From Pseudomonas syringae (GTDB lineage Bacteria > Pseudomonadota > Gammaproteobacteria > Pseudomonadales > Pseudomonadaceae), in the NCBI RefSeq assembly GCF_021606685.1, contig NZ_WKCB01000050.1, forward strand, positions 1 to 41,297: DNA of 41,297 nt, read 5' to 3'. The notes under the pieces were generated by a model that saw nothing but the letters and a program-made list of their open reading frames with translations, did not search any database and was not told the origin of the DNA. Of this stretch, positions 24,941 to 33,396 are shown piece after piece. How positions within the stretch are numbered: position 1 is the stretch's first letter; each line of letters begins with the position of its first letter. The position numbers and the translations under genes were made by a program.

Positions 24941-26749
24941 ATGACTCCAACCCTCCCGCGAAGACCCCGCTGGCGCAGCCTCGCCCTGCTGGCGCTGTGC
25001 CTGGCACCGCTGCTGTGGCCGTTGGAACATCTGGCCGAGCGCTATTACCGCAGCGAACTGGCCGGGCAGAACCGCCAGACCCTGGACCTGTACGTGGCCA
25101 ACCTGTTGGGTACGCTGCACCGCTATGAGGTGCTGCCGCAGATCCTCGGTGATTTGCCTGCCTTGCGCACGGTACTGGATGCGCCGGGCGACAGCCGCCA
25201 TCAGGTCAACGCCAACCTGCTGCTCAAGGACGTCGCCGCCCAGGCCGGGGTGGAGGTGATGTACTTGATGGACACCACCGGCAAGACACTCGCGGCATCC
25301 AACTGGGACAAGCAAGACAGCTTCGTCGGGCGCAATTTCTCGTTCCGCCCGTATTTCAGCGAAGCCATGGCGGGGCGCCTGGGGCGGTTCTTCGGCCTGG
25401 GCACCACCTCGGCCAAGCGCGGGTACTTCTTCGCCGCCGCCGTGCGCGATGGCGATAAAATCATCGGCGTGCTGGTGGTCAAGGTCGACCTGGACCACAC
25501 CGAAAGCCTGTGGGGCAACACCCCGGAACAACTGCTGGTGACCGACCACAATGGCGTGGTGATCCTGACATCGCGCCCGCAATGGCGATTCCGCGCCACG
25601 CGGCCACTGACCGCTGAAGAACGCCAGGCCATCGTTGCCATTCAGCCTTATCCGACGCGTGACCCGCAGCCACTGGCCCTGAGTTCCACGGCTTGGTTGC
25701 GCCAATCCACGGCCATCGCCGAGACCGGCTGGAACGTGGAAATCCTCGCCCCGCGCTCGCTGATCAGCCGCCCTGTGCGCACGGTAGTCGCGGTGGGTGG
25801 CGCCACGCTGCTGGTGCTGATGCTGTTGCTGGGCTTGATGATGCAACGCCGTCGCCATTACCTCGACCGAATCGCCTTCGAAGCCAAGGCCCGTCGCGAG
25901 CTGGAAGCCCGCGTGGTGGAACGGACCAGTGATTTGGAAGGCCTCAACCGGCGCTTGAAACAGGAAGTGCTGGAGCGCGAGCACGCCCAGCAGGAACTGG
26001 TGCGCGCCCAGGATGACTTGGTGCAGGCCGGTAAACTGTCGGCATTGGGCACCATGTCGGCAAGTATCAGCCACGAACTCAACCAACCCCTGGCGGCGAT
26101 TCGCAGCTACGCGGAAAACGCCGAGATCCTGCTCGACCACGAACGCACCAGCGACGCGCGGGGCAACCTCAAGCTGATCAGCGAATTGACCGGGCGCATG
26201 GCCTCGATCATCGCGCACTTGCGCGCCTTCGCCCGGCGCGACCGGCATGCCCCGGAAAGCGTGGCCCTGCAACCGGCACTCGACGATGCGCTGGCGTTGC
26301 TGGCCAAGCGGCGGCGGTCTATGGAAGTCGAGCTGATCCGCGACCTACCGGAAGCCACCCTGTGGGTGCAGGCCGGCGAAACCCGCTTGCGCCAAGTGCT
26401 CGGCAACCTGCTGGCCAACGCCCTCGATGCGCTCACCGAAAAAGGCCCGCCGCGTAAACTCTGGCTGAGTGCCCAAACCACCGAACAGGGCGTCAACCTG
26501 TACATTCGCGACAACGGCCCGGGGTTTTGCATGGAAGCGCTGGGCCGCGCCAGCGAGCCGTTCTACACCACCAAGACCCGCACCCAGGGCCTGGGGCTGG
26601 GGCTCGCGATCTGTGACACGTTGATGCGTGCCTTTGGCGGCGAACTGCTGTTCGCCAACCACAAGGAAGGTGGCGCGCTGTTAACCCTGAAATTGCGTGC
26701 CGGCTCGCCGGGCGTCAGTCTGCAACCGTCCGAGGACCGCAGTGTATGA
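24941..26749 (+). CDS. dctB: C4-dicarboxylate sensor histidine kinase DctB
   Basis: This 602-residue membrane sensor of succinate/malate/fumarate phosphorylates DctD. TM1 is at about 12-30. A periplasmic double-PDC (Cache) domain follows (NFSFRPYFSEAMAGRLGRFF, YFFAAAVRDGDKIIGVLVVK). TM2 is at about 279-304, then a coiled coil (VVERTSDLEGLNRRLK). The dimerisation H-box SISHELNQPL has phospho-acceptor H378. The N, G1 (DNGPGF) and G2 (GLGLGLAI) boxes are intact. It overlaps dctD by ATGA. No dicarboxylate transporter gene lies in the window, so its target is elsewhere. Related PDC kinases sensing other organic acids cannot be excluded. Confidence 0.9.
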   Translation: MTPTLPRRPRWRSLALLALCLAPLLWPLEHLAERYYRSELAGQNRQTLDLYVANLLGTLHRYEVLPQILGDLPALRTVLDAPGDSRHQVNANLLLKDVAAQAGVEVMYLMDTTGKTLAASNWDKQDSFVGRNFSFRPYFSEAMAGRLGRFFGLGTTSAKRGYFFAAAVRDGDKIIGVLVVKVDLDHTESLWGNTPEQLLVTDHNGVVILTSRPQWRFRATRPLTAEERQAIVAIQPYPTRDPQPLALSSTAWLRQSTAIAETGWNVEILAPRSLISRPVRTVVAVGGATLLVLMLLLGLMMQRRRHYLDRIAFEAKARRELEARVVERTSDLEGLNRRLKQEVLEREHAQQELVRAQDDLVQAGKLSALGTMSASISHELNQPLAAIRSYAENAEILLDHERTSDARGNLKLISELTGRMASIIAHLRAFARRDRHAPESVALQPALDDALALLAKRRRSMEVELIRDLPEATLWVQAGETRLRQVLGNLLANALDALTEKGPPRKLWLSAQTTEQGVNLYIRDNGPGFCMEALGRASEPFYTTKTRTQGLGLGLAICDTLMRAFGGELLFANHKEGGALLTLKLRAGSPGVSLQPSEDRSV

Positions 26750-28131
26750 GTATCGATAACCAGATTCAGGTGGTGTTGATCGACGACGATCCACACCTGC
26801 GTCAGGCCCTGTGCCAGACCCTGGACCTGGCCGGGCTGAAAGTCCTGACCCTGGGCGAAGCCACCGGCCTTACTGCGCGCCTGTCCCGCGACTGGCCGGG
26901 CGTGGTGGTCAGCGATATCCGCATGCCCGGCATGGATGGCCTGGAGTTGTTGGCCGAACTGCACGGCCAGGACCCGGAGCTGCCGGTGCTGCTGATCACC
27001 GGCCATGGCGACGTGCCCTTGGCGGTGCAGGCCATGCGCGCCGGCGCCTATGACTTCCTGGAAAAACCCTTTGCCAGCGACGCCCTGCTCGACAGTGTGC
27101 GCCGCGCGCTGGCGCTGCGCCGCCTGGTGCTGGACAACCGCAGCCTGCGCCTGGCCCTGAGCGACCGCCAGCAACTGAGCACGCGCCTGGTCGGCCATTC
27201 GCCGCAAATGCTGCGCCTGCGCGAGCAGATTGGCGCGCTGGCGGCGACCAAGGCCGACGTGCTGATCCTCGGCGAAACCGGCGCCGGCAAGGAAGTGGTC
27301 GCCCGCGCACTGCATGACTTGTCGAGTCGGCGCAGCGGGCCCTTCGTGGCGATCAACGCAGGCGCGCTGGCCGAATCGGTGGTGGAGAGCGAGCTGTTCG
27401 GGCATGAGCCGGGGGCGTTCACCGGCGCGCAGAAACGCCGCATCGGCAAGTTCGAATTCGCCAATGGCGGCACGCTGTTCCTGGATGAAATCGAGAGCAT
27501 GAGCCTGGACGTGCAGGTCAAACTGCTGCGCCTGTTGCAGGAGCGTGTGGTCGAGCGCCTGGGCGGCAATCAGCTGATACCGCTGGATATCCGCATCATC
27601 GCCGCCACCAAGGAAGACTTGCGCCAATCCGCCGACCAGGGGCGCTTTCGCGCCGACTTGTATTACCGCCTCAACGTCGCGCCGCTGCGCATTCCACCGC
27701 TGCGCGAGCGCGGCGAAGACGCACTGATGTTGTTCCAACACTTTGCCGATGAGGCCAGCAGCCGCCATGGTCTGCCGCTGCACGAGCTGCAGCCGGGCCA
27801 GCGGGCGCTGCTGTTGCGCCACAGCTGGCCGGGCAATGTGCGCGAGCTGCAGAACGCCGCCGAACGCTTTGCCCTGGGCCTGGAGCTGGCGCTGGACAAC
27901 ACGCAGGACAATCCGTCGGCAAGCGTCCTGACCTCCACCCCCGGCGGCTTGAGCGAACAAGTCGAACAGTTCGAAAAGAGCCTGATCGCCGCCGAACTCA
28001 CCCGCCCCCACAGCTCCATGCGCAGTCTCGCCGAAGCCCTGGGCGTGCCGCGCAAGACCCTGCACGACAAACTGCGCAAGCACGGTCTGAACTTCGCCGA
28101 CAGCGGCAACCACAGCACTGACGACGAATGA
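26746..28131 (+). CDS. dctD: Sigma-54-dependent response regulator DctD
   Basis: This 461-residue NtrC-family activator pairs with DctB. The receiver at about 7-120 has DDD at 13-15 and phospho-acceptor D57 in VVVSDIRMPGMDG. The AAA+ domain has Walker A GETGAGKE at 176-183, the sigma-54 contact loop GAFTGA at 223-228, Walker B GTLFLDEIES and the RADLYYRLNV region. A Fis-type helix-turn-helix lies at about 425-455 (SLAEALGVPRKTLHDKLRKH). It activates sigma-54 promoters, classically those of dicarboxylate transport. No -24/-12 promoter is obvious nearby. Confidence 0.92.
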   Translation: MSIDNQIQVVLIDDDPHLRQALCQTLDLAGLKVLTLGEATGLTARLSRDWPGVVVSDIRMPGMDGLELLAELHGQDPELPVLLITGHGDVPLAVQAMRAGAYDFLEKPFASDALLDSVRRALALRRLVLDNRSLRLALSDRQQLSTRLVGHSPQMLRLREQIGALAATKADVLILGETGAGKEVVARALHDLSSRRSGPFVAINAGALAESVVESELFGHEPGAFTGAQKRRIGKFEFANGGTLFLDEIESMSLDVQVKLLRLLQERVVERLGGNQLIPLDIRIIAATKEDLRQSADQGRFRADLYYRLNVAPLRIPPLRERGEDALMLFQHFADEASSRHGLPLHELQPGQRALLLRHSWPGNVRELQNAAERFALGLELALDNTQDNPSASVLTSTPGGLSEQVEQFEKSLIAAELTRPHSSMRSLAEALGVPRKTLHDKLRKHGLNFADSGNHSTDDE

Positions 28132-28157
28132 CCCCGCCCACCGATCAAGAGGCCGCC

Positions 28158-28613
28158 ATGAGCCGCGACAGCCGTTACCTGGAATCCATCCTTCACCACG
28201 ACATCCCCCTCACCCGGGACATGGGCCTCAAGGTGCTCGACTGGCAACACGGCCAATTGCAGCTGCACCTGCCGCTGGAGGCCAATATCAATCACAAGAG
28301 CACCATGTTCGGCGGCAGCCTCTACTGCGGCGCCGTGCTGGCGGGTTGGGGTTGGCTGCACCTGCAATTGCGCGAAGAAGGCATCGAGGACGGGCACATC
28401 GTGATTCAGGAAGGGCAGATCAGTTACCCGCTGCCGGTGACGCAGGACGCGACGGTGATTTGCCAGGCGCCGGAAGAGAAGGTGTGGAAACGTTTTGTAG
28501 CGACGTACAAGCGCTATGGCCGCGCGCGGTTGACGCTGGAGACGTGGATTGTGAATGCGGGCAGTGAATCAAGAGCAGTGGCTTTCACTGGCCAATACGT
28601 CCTGCACCGCTAA
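28158..28613 (+). CDS. Thioesterase-fold (YiiD C-terminal-like) protein
   Basis: A 151-residue protein of the hot-dog thioesterase superfamily, similar to the C-terminal domain of E. coli YiiD. Diagnostic segments are PLEANINHKSTMFGGSLYCG, GWGWLHLQLREEGI and WKRFVATYKRYGRARLTLE. The substrate is unknown; acyl-CoA or acyl-ACP is expected from the fold. I chose ATG 28158 because AAGAGG precedes it. An in-frame ATG at 28128 overlaps the dctD stop by ATGA and would add ten residues with coupled translation. It is the last gene before a REP doublet. Confidence 0.83.
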   Translation: MSRDSRYLESILHHDIPLTRDMGLKVLDWQHGQLQLHLPLEANINHKSTMFGGSLYCGAVLAGWGWLHLQLREEGIEDGHIVIQEGQISYPLPVTQDATVICQAPEEKVWKRFVATYKRYGRARLTLETWIVNAGSESRAVAFTGQYVLHR

Positions 28614-28630
28614 CCGCGACGATACAAATC

Positions 28631-28725
28631 AAATGTGGGAGGGGGCTTGCCCCCGATAGCAGTGCATCAGTCGTAACATCTTTGACTGACCCACCGCTAT
28701 CGGGGGCAAGCCCCCTCCCACATTT
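28631..28725. repeat. REP doublet B
   Basis: Inverted copies of AAATGTGGGAGGGGGCTTGC plus CCCCGATAGC, about 38 bp apart, between the convergent 3' ends of the thioesterase gene and cysQ. Confidence 0.87.
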
Positions 28726-28740
28726 GGTTTTGTGTTGTGC

Positions 28741-29577
28741 TTAGGAACGGGCCAGGGTCAACAGCCGTTCACGCCATGCCGCTTTAGCCGGCAACGCCAA
28801 AAAGAACGGGTTGAGCAACGACTCCCGCGCCGGGTAGCTGAACGGCTCGCCGCTCAATTCCAGGACTTCGCCGCCCGCCCCTTCCAGCACGCCCTGCGCT
28901 GCGGCGGTGTCCCATTGCGAGGTCGGCGCCAGGCGTGGGTAGCAATCGGCACTGCCCTCGGCCAACAAGCAGAACTTCAACGAGCTGCCGATATTCGCCA
29001 GTTTCAGCGCGCCCAGGCCCTCACTCAAACCGTCCAGCAAGCGCTCCTGCTCGGGGCTGCTATGCCGACGGCTGGCAACCACGGTAAACGACTCGCCCGC
29101 AGCCGGCGTCTCGCGCACCTGGATCTGCTTGGGCGCTTCGTTCACGTCGGAGCGCCAGGCGCCCAGGCCCGCACCGCCGAAGTAGCAACGGCCACTGGTG
29201 GGCATCGACACTACGCCAAACACCACGCGGCCCTGTTCGATCAGGGCGATATTCACGGTGAACTCTTCACTGCCGGCAATGAACTCCTTGGTGCCGTCCA
29301 GCGGGTCCACCAGCCACCAGCGCTGCCAACCGGCGCGGATGCTCTGGTCGATATCCGCGTCTTCCTCGGACAGCACCGGGATGCTTGGGTCCAGGGCCGT
29401 CAGGCCGGCGAGAATCAGGTGGTGAGCGGCCAAATCTGCCGCCGTCACCGGCGAATCATCGGCCTTGGACGTCACCGCCACATCCGCGCGCCAGTACGGC
29501 AAAATCACTTCACCCGCCTGGCGAGCCAGCTCGATGACCGGGGCGATAAACGGGTGACCTAAAAACAGTTCGCTCAT
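28741..29577 (-). CDS. cysQ: 3'(2'),5'-bisphosphate nucleotidase CysQ
   Basis: This 278-residue, Mg-dependent phosphatase of the inositol monophosphatase fold converts 3'-phosphoadenosine 5'-phosphate to AMP, clearing a by-product of sulfate assimilation. Metal ligands are visible in SEED (E71) and DPLDGT (D91, D94), with KEFI after it as in CysQ. The third motif WDTAAAQGVLEGAGG is intact. Its ATG overlaps the nudE stop by 4 bp, so the two are coupled. Length is typical. Confidence 0.95.
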   Translation of the reverse strand: MSELFLGHPFIAPVIELARQAGEVILPYWRADVAVTSKADDSPVTAADLAAHHLILAGLTALDPSIPVLSEEDADIDQSIRAGWQRWWLVDPLDGTKEFIAGSEEFTVNIALIEQGRVVFGVVSMPTSGRCYFGGAGLGAWRSDVNEAPKQIQVRETPAAGESFTVVASRRHSSPEQERLLDGLSEGLGALKLANIGSSLKFCLLAEGSADCYPRLAPTSQWDTAAAQGVLEGAGGEVLELSGEPFSYPARESLLNPFFLALPAKAAWRERLLTLARS

Positions 29578-30140
29578 GCGACAAACGCTCCACGCTGAAT
29601 CAACAAATCTCGTACCAGATACAACGCGGCCAGGGCACGGCCTTCGCTGAATTGCTCGTTCTGCGCCAGTTGCGAGAGCTCGCGCAGGTTGACCCGGTCT
29701 ACGCGCATCGGCTCGGGCTCATCGCCCTCCAGGCGTTCTTCATAGAGGTCGGTGGCGAGCACCACCTGTATTTTCTGGCTCATGTAGCCGGGAGACAGCG
29801 ACAGCTCGGTAAGGTGTTCGAGCTGACGCGCCCCGTAGCCCGCCTCTTCCTTGAGCTCGCGGTCCGCCGCCGCCAGTACATCCTCGCCGGGCTCGATCAA
29901 GCCTTTGGGCAAGGACAATTCATATTCGTCAGTGCCGCCGCAGTACTCTTCCACCAGCAACGCATGATCGTCGTCGATCATTGCCACGATCATCACCGCG
30001 CCGTAACCGGCACCGCGACCTACCAGACGCTCGTAGGTCCGTTCAACGCCATTGGAAAAGCGCAATTGCACTTCCTCCACGCGGAACAAACGGCTACTGG
30101 CGACTATTTCGCGAGCGAGGACGGTGGGTTTCTGGCGCAT
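29574..30140 (-). CDS. nudE: ADP-compound Nudix hydrolase NudE
   Basis: This 188-residue Nudix enzyme hydrolyses ADP-ribose, NADH and diadenosine polyphosphates. The Nudix box starts at G80 (GLIEPGED), with R94-E95 and E98-E99 in RELKEEAGYG, matching GX5EX7REUXEEXGU. The N-terminal FSNGVERTYERLVGRGAGYG and the SPGYMSQKIQVVLATDLY segment are characteristic of NudE. It leads a nudE-cysQ unit and is divergent from yrfG, 87 bp away. Confidence 0.94.
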   Translation of the reverse strand: MRQKPTVLAREIVASSRLFRVEEVQLRFSNGVERTYERLVGRGAGYGAVMIVAMIDDDHALLVEEYCGGTDEYELSLPKGLIEPGEDVLAAADRELKEEAGYGARQLEHLTELSLSPGYMSQKIQVVLATDLYEERLEGDEPEPMRVDRVNLRELSQLAQNEQFSEGRALAALYLVRDLLIQRGAFVA

Positions 30141-30227
30141 AAACGGCTCCTTGGCGTGATCGGGTTACTATACCGTGGCTTTTCCGATTGTCTGTGTCGG
30201 ATATTTTTACTTACATGAGAACGCCCC

Positions 30228-30890
30228 ATGCCCTCTTTGCCCTGGCACGCCATCGATACCGTCCTGCTGGACATGGACGGCACCCTGCTTGACCTGCATT
30301 TCGACAACCACTTCTGGATGGAACACCTGCCCCAGCGTTACGCCGAGCTGCACGGGGTAAGCCGGGCGATGGCCGAGATGGAGTTGCAGCCCCTGTTCGA
30401 GCGTAACGCCGGACAGTTGCAATGGTATTGCCTGGATTTCTGGAGCACCGAACTGAATATCCCGGTGCGTGAACTCAAACTGGAAACCGCGCACCTGATC
30501 GCCCTGCGCCCGGATGCAGACACCTTTCTGGCGGCGATCAAACGGGCCGGCAAACGGGTGATCCTGATCACCAATGCTCATCGTGATTCGCTGTCATTGA
30601 AGCTGGAACGCATTGAACTGGCGCCGTATTTCGAACGGTTGATCAGCTCCCACGACTACGGCTTTGCCAAGGAAAACCCGCAGTTCTGGGATGCGCTGCA
30701 AGCCGACATCCACTTCGACCCGGCCCGCAGCCTGTTTATCGACGACACTTTGTCGATCCTGCGTAGCGCCCAAGCGTTTGGCGTAGGGCATTTGCTCGCG
30801 GTCAAAGAGCCGGACAGTAAAAAGGGGCCCAAGGACACCGGGGAGTTTGCCGCCGTCGACGACTACCGCGATCTCATTGCCGGGCTCTAA
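30228..30890 (+). CDS. yrfG: GMP/IMP nucleotidase (YrfG-type HAD phosphatase)
   Basis: A 220-residue HAD-superfamily 5'-nucleotidase. Motif I DMDGTLLD has nucleophile D15. Motif II is in LITNAHRDSLSLK, the conserved Lys in FAKENPQFW and motif IV in LFIDDTLSILRSA. The N-terminal DLHFDNHFWMEHLPQRYAE identifies the YrfG group, which dephosphorylates GMP and IMP. It diverges from nudE-cysQ, so three nucleotide-cleanup genes sit together. A REP doublet begins four bases after the stop. Confidence 0.93.
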   Translation: MPSLPWHAIDTVLLDMDGTLLDLHFDNHFWMEHLPQRYAELHGVSRAMAEMELQPLFERNAGQLQWYCLDFWSTELNIPVRELKLETAHLIALRPDADTFLAAIKRAGKRVILITNAHRDSLSLKLERIELAPYFERLISSHDYGFAKENPQFWDALQADIHFDPARSLFIDDTLSILRSAQAFGVGHLLAVKEPDSKKGPKDTGEFAAVDDYRDLIAGL

Positions 30891-30893
30891 TCT

Positions 30894-30987
30894 AATGTGC
30901 GAGGGGGCTTGCCCCGATAGCGGTGCATCAGAACCACATCAGGTGGCTGACCGTCCGCCATCGGGGGCAAGCCCCCTCCCACACTTT
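30894..30987. repeat. REP doublet C
   Basis: Inverted REP copies. The left copy is slightly degenerate (TGTGCGAGGGGGCTTGCCCC, one C lost). The right copy is GGGGGCAAGCCCCCTCCCAC. It lies between the convergent ends of yrfG and the LysM gene. Confidence 0.85.
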
Positions 30988-30998
30988 TTATCTGCGTA

Positions 30999-31439
30999 TT
31001 ACTCAGGGATACGCAGTGTCTGGCCTGGGTAAATCTTGTCCGGATGCGACAGCAGCGGCTTATTGGCTTCGAAAATCTTGTTGTACTGGTTGGCGTTGCC
31101 ATACACCGTCAGTGAAATCGCGCTCAGGGTGTCGCCTTTTTTCACCACCACAAAACGAGCGGCGGCCACTGCCGGGCCGGTGACGGTGATCTGGTCATCC
31201 ACACTGGCCACACCCGCGATGTTGCCCAGCGCCAGCAGAATCTTCTCTTTCTCTTCCTGGCTGGCGACTTCGCCGGTCACGGTCACTTTGTCGCCATCAA
31301 CCGTGGTCTGCACATTCGGATTCCCCAGCCCCACTTTGGCCACGTGCTCCTTCAACTGCTCACTCGCGTTCGCATTACCCGGCGTCAACAGGTCGACAAT
31401 CTTTTCGCCGGCTTCTTTGATAAAGCTGAAAATGCTCAT
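30999..31439 (-). CDS. lysM: BON-LysM protein (KbpA/YgaU-like)
   Basis: A 146-residue protein similar to E. coli YgaU/KbpA, a cytoplasmic potassium-binding protein. A short N-terminal helix (SIFSFIKEAGEKIVDLL) is followed by a BON domain at about 25-90 (VQTTVDGDKVTVTGEVASQE, IAGVASVDDQITV). A LysM domain lies at about 95-146 (VVVKKGDTLSAISLTVYGNA, KIYPGQTLRIPE). There is no signal peptide, as expected for KbpA. The ATG is preceded by AAGGAGAG. It diverges from the LysR gene at 31572. Confidence 0.93.
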   Translation of the reverse strand: MSIFSFIKEAGEKIVDLLTPGNANASEQLKEHVAKVGLGNPNVQTTVDGDKVTVTGEVASQEEKEKILLALGNIAGVASVDDQITVTGPAVAAARFVVVKKGDTLSAISLTVYGNANQYNKIFEANKPLLSHPDKIYPGQTLRIPE

Positions 31440-31571
31440 AGTGCGCTCTCCTTGGGATTTGGTTTCCAGATGCCCAAGACTAGACCAGTCCCGCGGATTT
31501 GGGTTCCAGCCCGGCCCAAGACCCAAACGCGCTAGAATCCCCCAGCCATTGGAATAAGCCCTGGAGCGAAG

Positions 31572-32459
31572 ATGGACATCAAACAGCTGAAATTCCTCAT
31601 CGCCCTCGACGAAACCCGTCACTTCGGCCAGGCCGCGGCGCGTTGCCATATTACCCAACCGACCTTGTCGATGCGCCTGCGCAGCCTTGAAGAAGAACTG
31701 GACCTGCCATTGGTCAATCGCGGCCAGCGCTTCGAAGGTTTTACCGCCCCGGGCGAGCGCGTGCTGGCCTGGGCACGCACCGTGCTGGCAGCGTATGACG
31801 GCTTGCAGGCTGAGGCGGCGGCGTGTCGCGGCAACCTCGTCGGTACGTTGCGCCTGGGGGTAGTGCCGCTGTCGAGTTTTGACCCGCTGGCGTTGATGCA
31901 GCAATTGCACAAAGAACACCCAAGCCTGCGCTTTGAGCTATCGGCGCTCAGTTCCGAACAGATCCTTGAACAGCTGTCGAGCAATCGCCTGGACCTTGGC
32001 GTGTCGTACCTGGAGCGCCTGGACAACGAACGCTTCGACTCCCTCGCGCTCGGCGAAACCCGCATGGGCCTGCTCTATGACCAGCGCTACTTCAGCTTCG
32101 GCGACACACCGTTGAGCTGGGAGGCCCTGACCGAGCTGCCGTTGGGCATGCTCACCGGCGGCATGCATTTTCGTCAGTCCATCGACCATAACTTCCACAG
32201 CCGGGGCCTCAACCCGCTACCGCTGTTGCAGACCGATGCGGTCCATCAGTTGTTACAAGCTGTTCATGGCGGGCTGTGCTGTGCGGTGATGCCACTGGAC
32301 GGTGGCCTGGATGCGCTCACCGAGCATCTGCGCCTGCAACCGATCGCAGACGCCCACACCCTGGCGCGCCTGGGGTTGATCATGCGGCGTAGCGCACCTC
32401 GCTCGGCGCTGGCGGAGGCGTGTTTCGCGCTGTTTCAGAAATCGCATAAAGAGTCTTGA
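31572..32459 (+). CDS. LysR-family transcriptional regulator
   Basis: A 295-residue LysR activator/repressor. The winged helix-turn-helix is at 1-60 (KQLKFLIALDETRHFGQAAA, ITQPTLSMRLRSLEEEL). The effector domain starts near residue 90 (GTLRLGVVPLSSFDPLALMQ). The ATG follows GGAG. It lies 97 bp upstream of fdhD on the same strand, with two dyads in the gap (32468-32481 and 32494-32525). It probably controls fdhD and the following oxidoreductase, itself, or both. The effector is unknown. Confidence 0.9.
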   Translation: MDIKQLKFLIALDETRHFGQAAARCHITQPTLSMRLRSLEEELDLPLVNRGQRFEGFTAPGERVLAWARTVLAAYDGLQAEAAACRGNLVGTLRLGVVPLSSFDPLALMQQLHKEHPSLRFELSALSSEQILEQLSSNRLDLGVSYLERLDNERFDSLALGETRMGLLYDQRYFSFGDTPLSWEALTELPLGMLTGGMHFRQSIDHNFHSRGLNPLPLLQTDAVHQLLQAVHGGLCCAVMPLDGGLDALTEHLRLQPIADAHTLARLGLIMRRSAPRSALAEACFALFQKSHKES

Positions 32460-32467
32460 TCGACGTC

Positions 32468-32525
32468 ATCTATCGGTAGATCAGTACTGGCAATTAGACG
32501 CGACGCTTTGTCGCGCCTAGTCTAA
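32468..32525. promoter_or_regulatory. Two dyads in the LysR-fdhD gap
   Basis: ATCTA-TCGG-TAGAT at 32468-32481 fits a LysR-type ATC-N8-GAT operator. Next to it, TTAGAC/GTCTAA (32494-32499 / 32520-32525) encloses CGCGAC-GCTTT-GTCGCG, which could form an RNA hairpin in the fdhD leader. Function is inferred from position. Confidence 0.4.
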
Positions 32526-32556
32526 AGGCTGACCAATCCGCCGGTGGTACTGCCCC

Positions 32557-33396
32557 ATGAACGCCAAGCGCCCAGTTTGCGCGGCGCCCGCCCCTGAAAT
32601 GCCCGCGCCCGCCGCCAGCCAGAGCTACCAGTTTTGCAACCTCGAACACACAGACGTCGCCAGCACAGCATTGGCGGAAGAAGTGGCGTTGGCGATTGCC
32701 TATAACGACATCAGCCAGGCGGTCATGCTGGTAACGCCGACAGACCTGGAAGACTTTATCGTCGGCTTCAGCCTCGGCAGCGGCATTATCACCGACGTTA
32801 GCGACATTTATGACCTGAAACTCAGCGCTTCGGGTTCGGCCCAATACGCTCAGGTGCAGATCTCCAGTCGCGCCTTCTGGAACCTCAAGCAGCAGCGCCG
32901 CCAGTTGGCGGGCACCAGCGGCTGTGGCCTGTGTGGCGTGGAAGCGGTGGAACAGGCGTTGCCAGACCTTCAAGTACTGCCCGGCGCGCCGTTGCCCCCC
33001 GCCGCATGGCTCGACGGCCTGCGTCAGCGCATCAGTGCCTTCCAGCCCCTGGGCCAATTCAGTGGCGCGGTGCATGCAGCGGTGTTCATGAATAACCACG
33101 GCGAATTGCTGCTGGGCCGCGAAGACATTGGCCGGCATAACGCGCTGGATAAATTAATTGGCGCATTGATCCGCCAGAAAATCCCGACTGACGGCGGCCT
33201 GGCGATTGTCACCAGCCGTTGCAGCCTCGAATTGATACAGAAAGTCCTGCGCGCGGGCATCCAGACCCTGGTAAGCCTGTCGTCACCCACCGGCCTGGCC
33301 CTGCAATGGGCGCGCCGACACAACCTCAATCTCATCCACCTGCCGCAGAAAAGCGCGCCGCGGGTCTACAGCCCTGCGATGGAGTACCAGCCATGA
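32557..33396 (+). CDS. fdhD: Formate dehydrogenase accessory sulfurtransferase FdhD
   Basis: This 279-residue protein transfers sulfur from a cysteine desulfurase to the molybdenum cofactor of formate dehydrogenases. The catalytic CGLCG motif gives C123 and C126. The conserved EDIGRHNALDKLIGA and SRCSLELIQKVLRAG segments are intact. A Pro/Ala-rich N-terminus of about 20 residues is longer than the minimal family. Its stop overlaps the next gene by ATGA, so it is coupled to its probable client, the FdhF/YdeP-type enzyme. Confidence 0.95.
   Translation: MNAKRPVCAAPAPEMPAPAASQSYQFCNLEHTDVASTALAEEVALAIAYNDISQAVMLVTPTDLEDFIVGFSLGSGIITDVSDIYDLKLSASGSAQYAQVQISSRAFWNLKQQRRQLAGTSGCGLCGVEAVEQALPDLQVLPGAPLPPAAWLDGLRQRISAFQPLGQFSGAVHAAVFMNNHGELLLGREDIGRHNALDKLIGALIRQKIPTDGGLAIVTSRCSLELIQKVLRAGIQTLVSLSSPTGLALQWARRHNLNLIHLPQKSAPRVYSPAMEYQP

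Noticed and set aside
24809..26272. 487-codon leftward frame opposite dctB
   Set aside because: Antisense shadow; the DctB domains are complete on the other strand.
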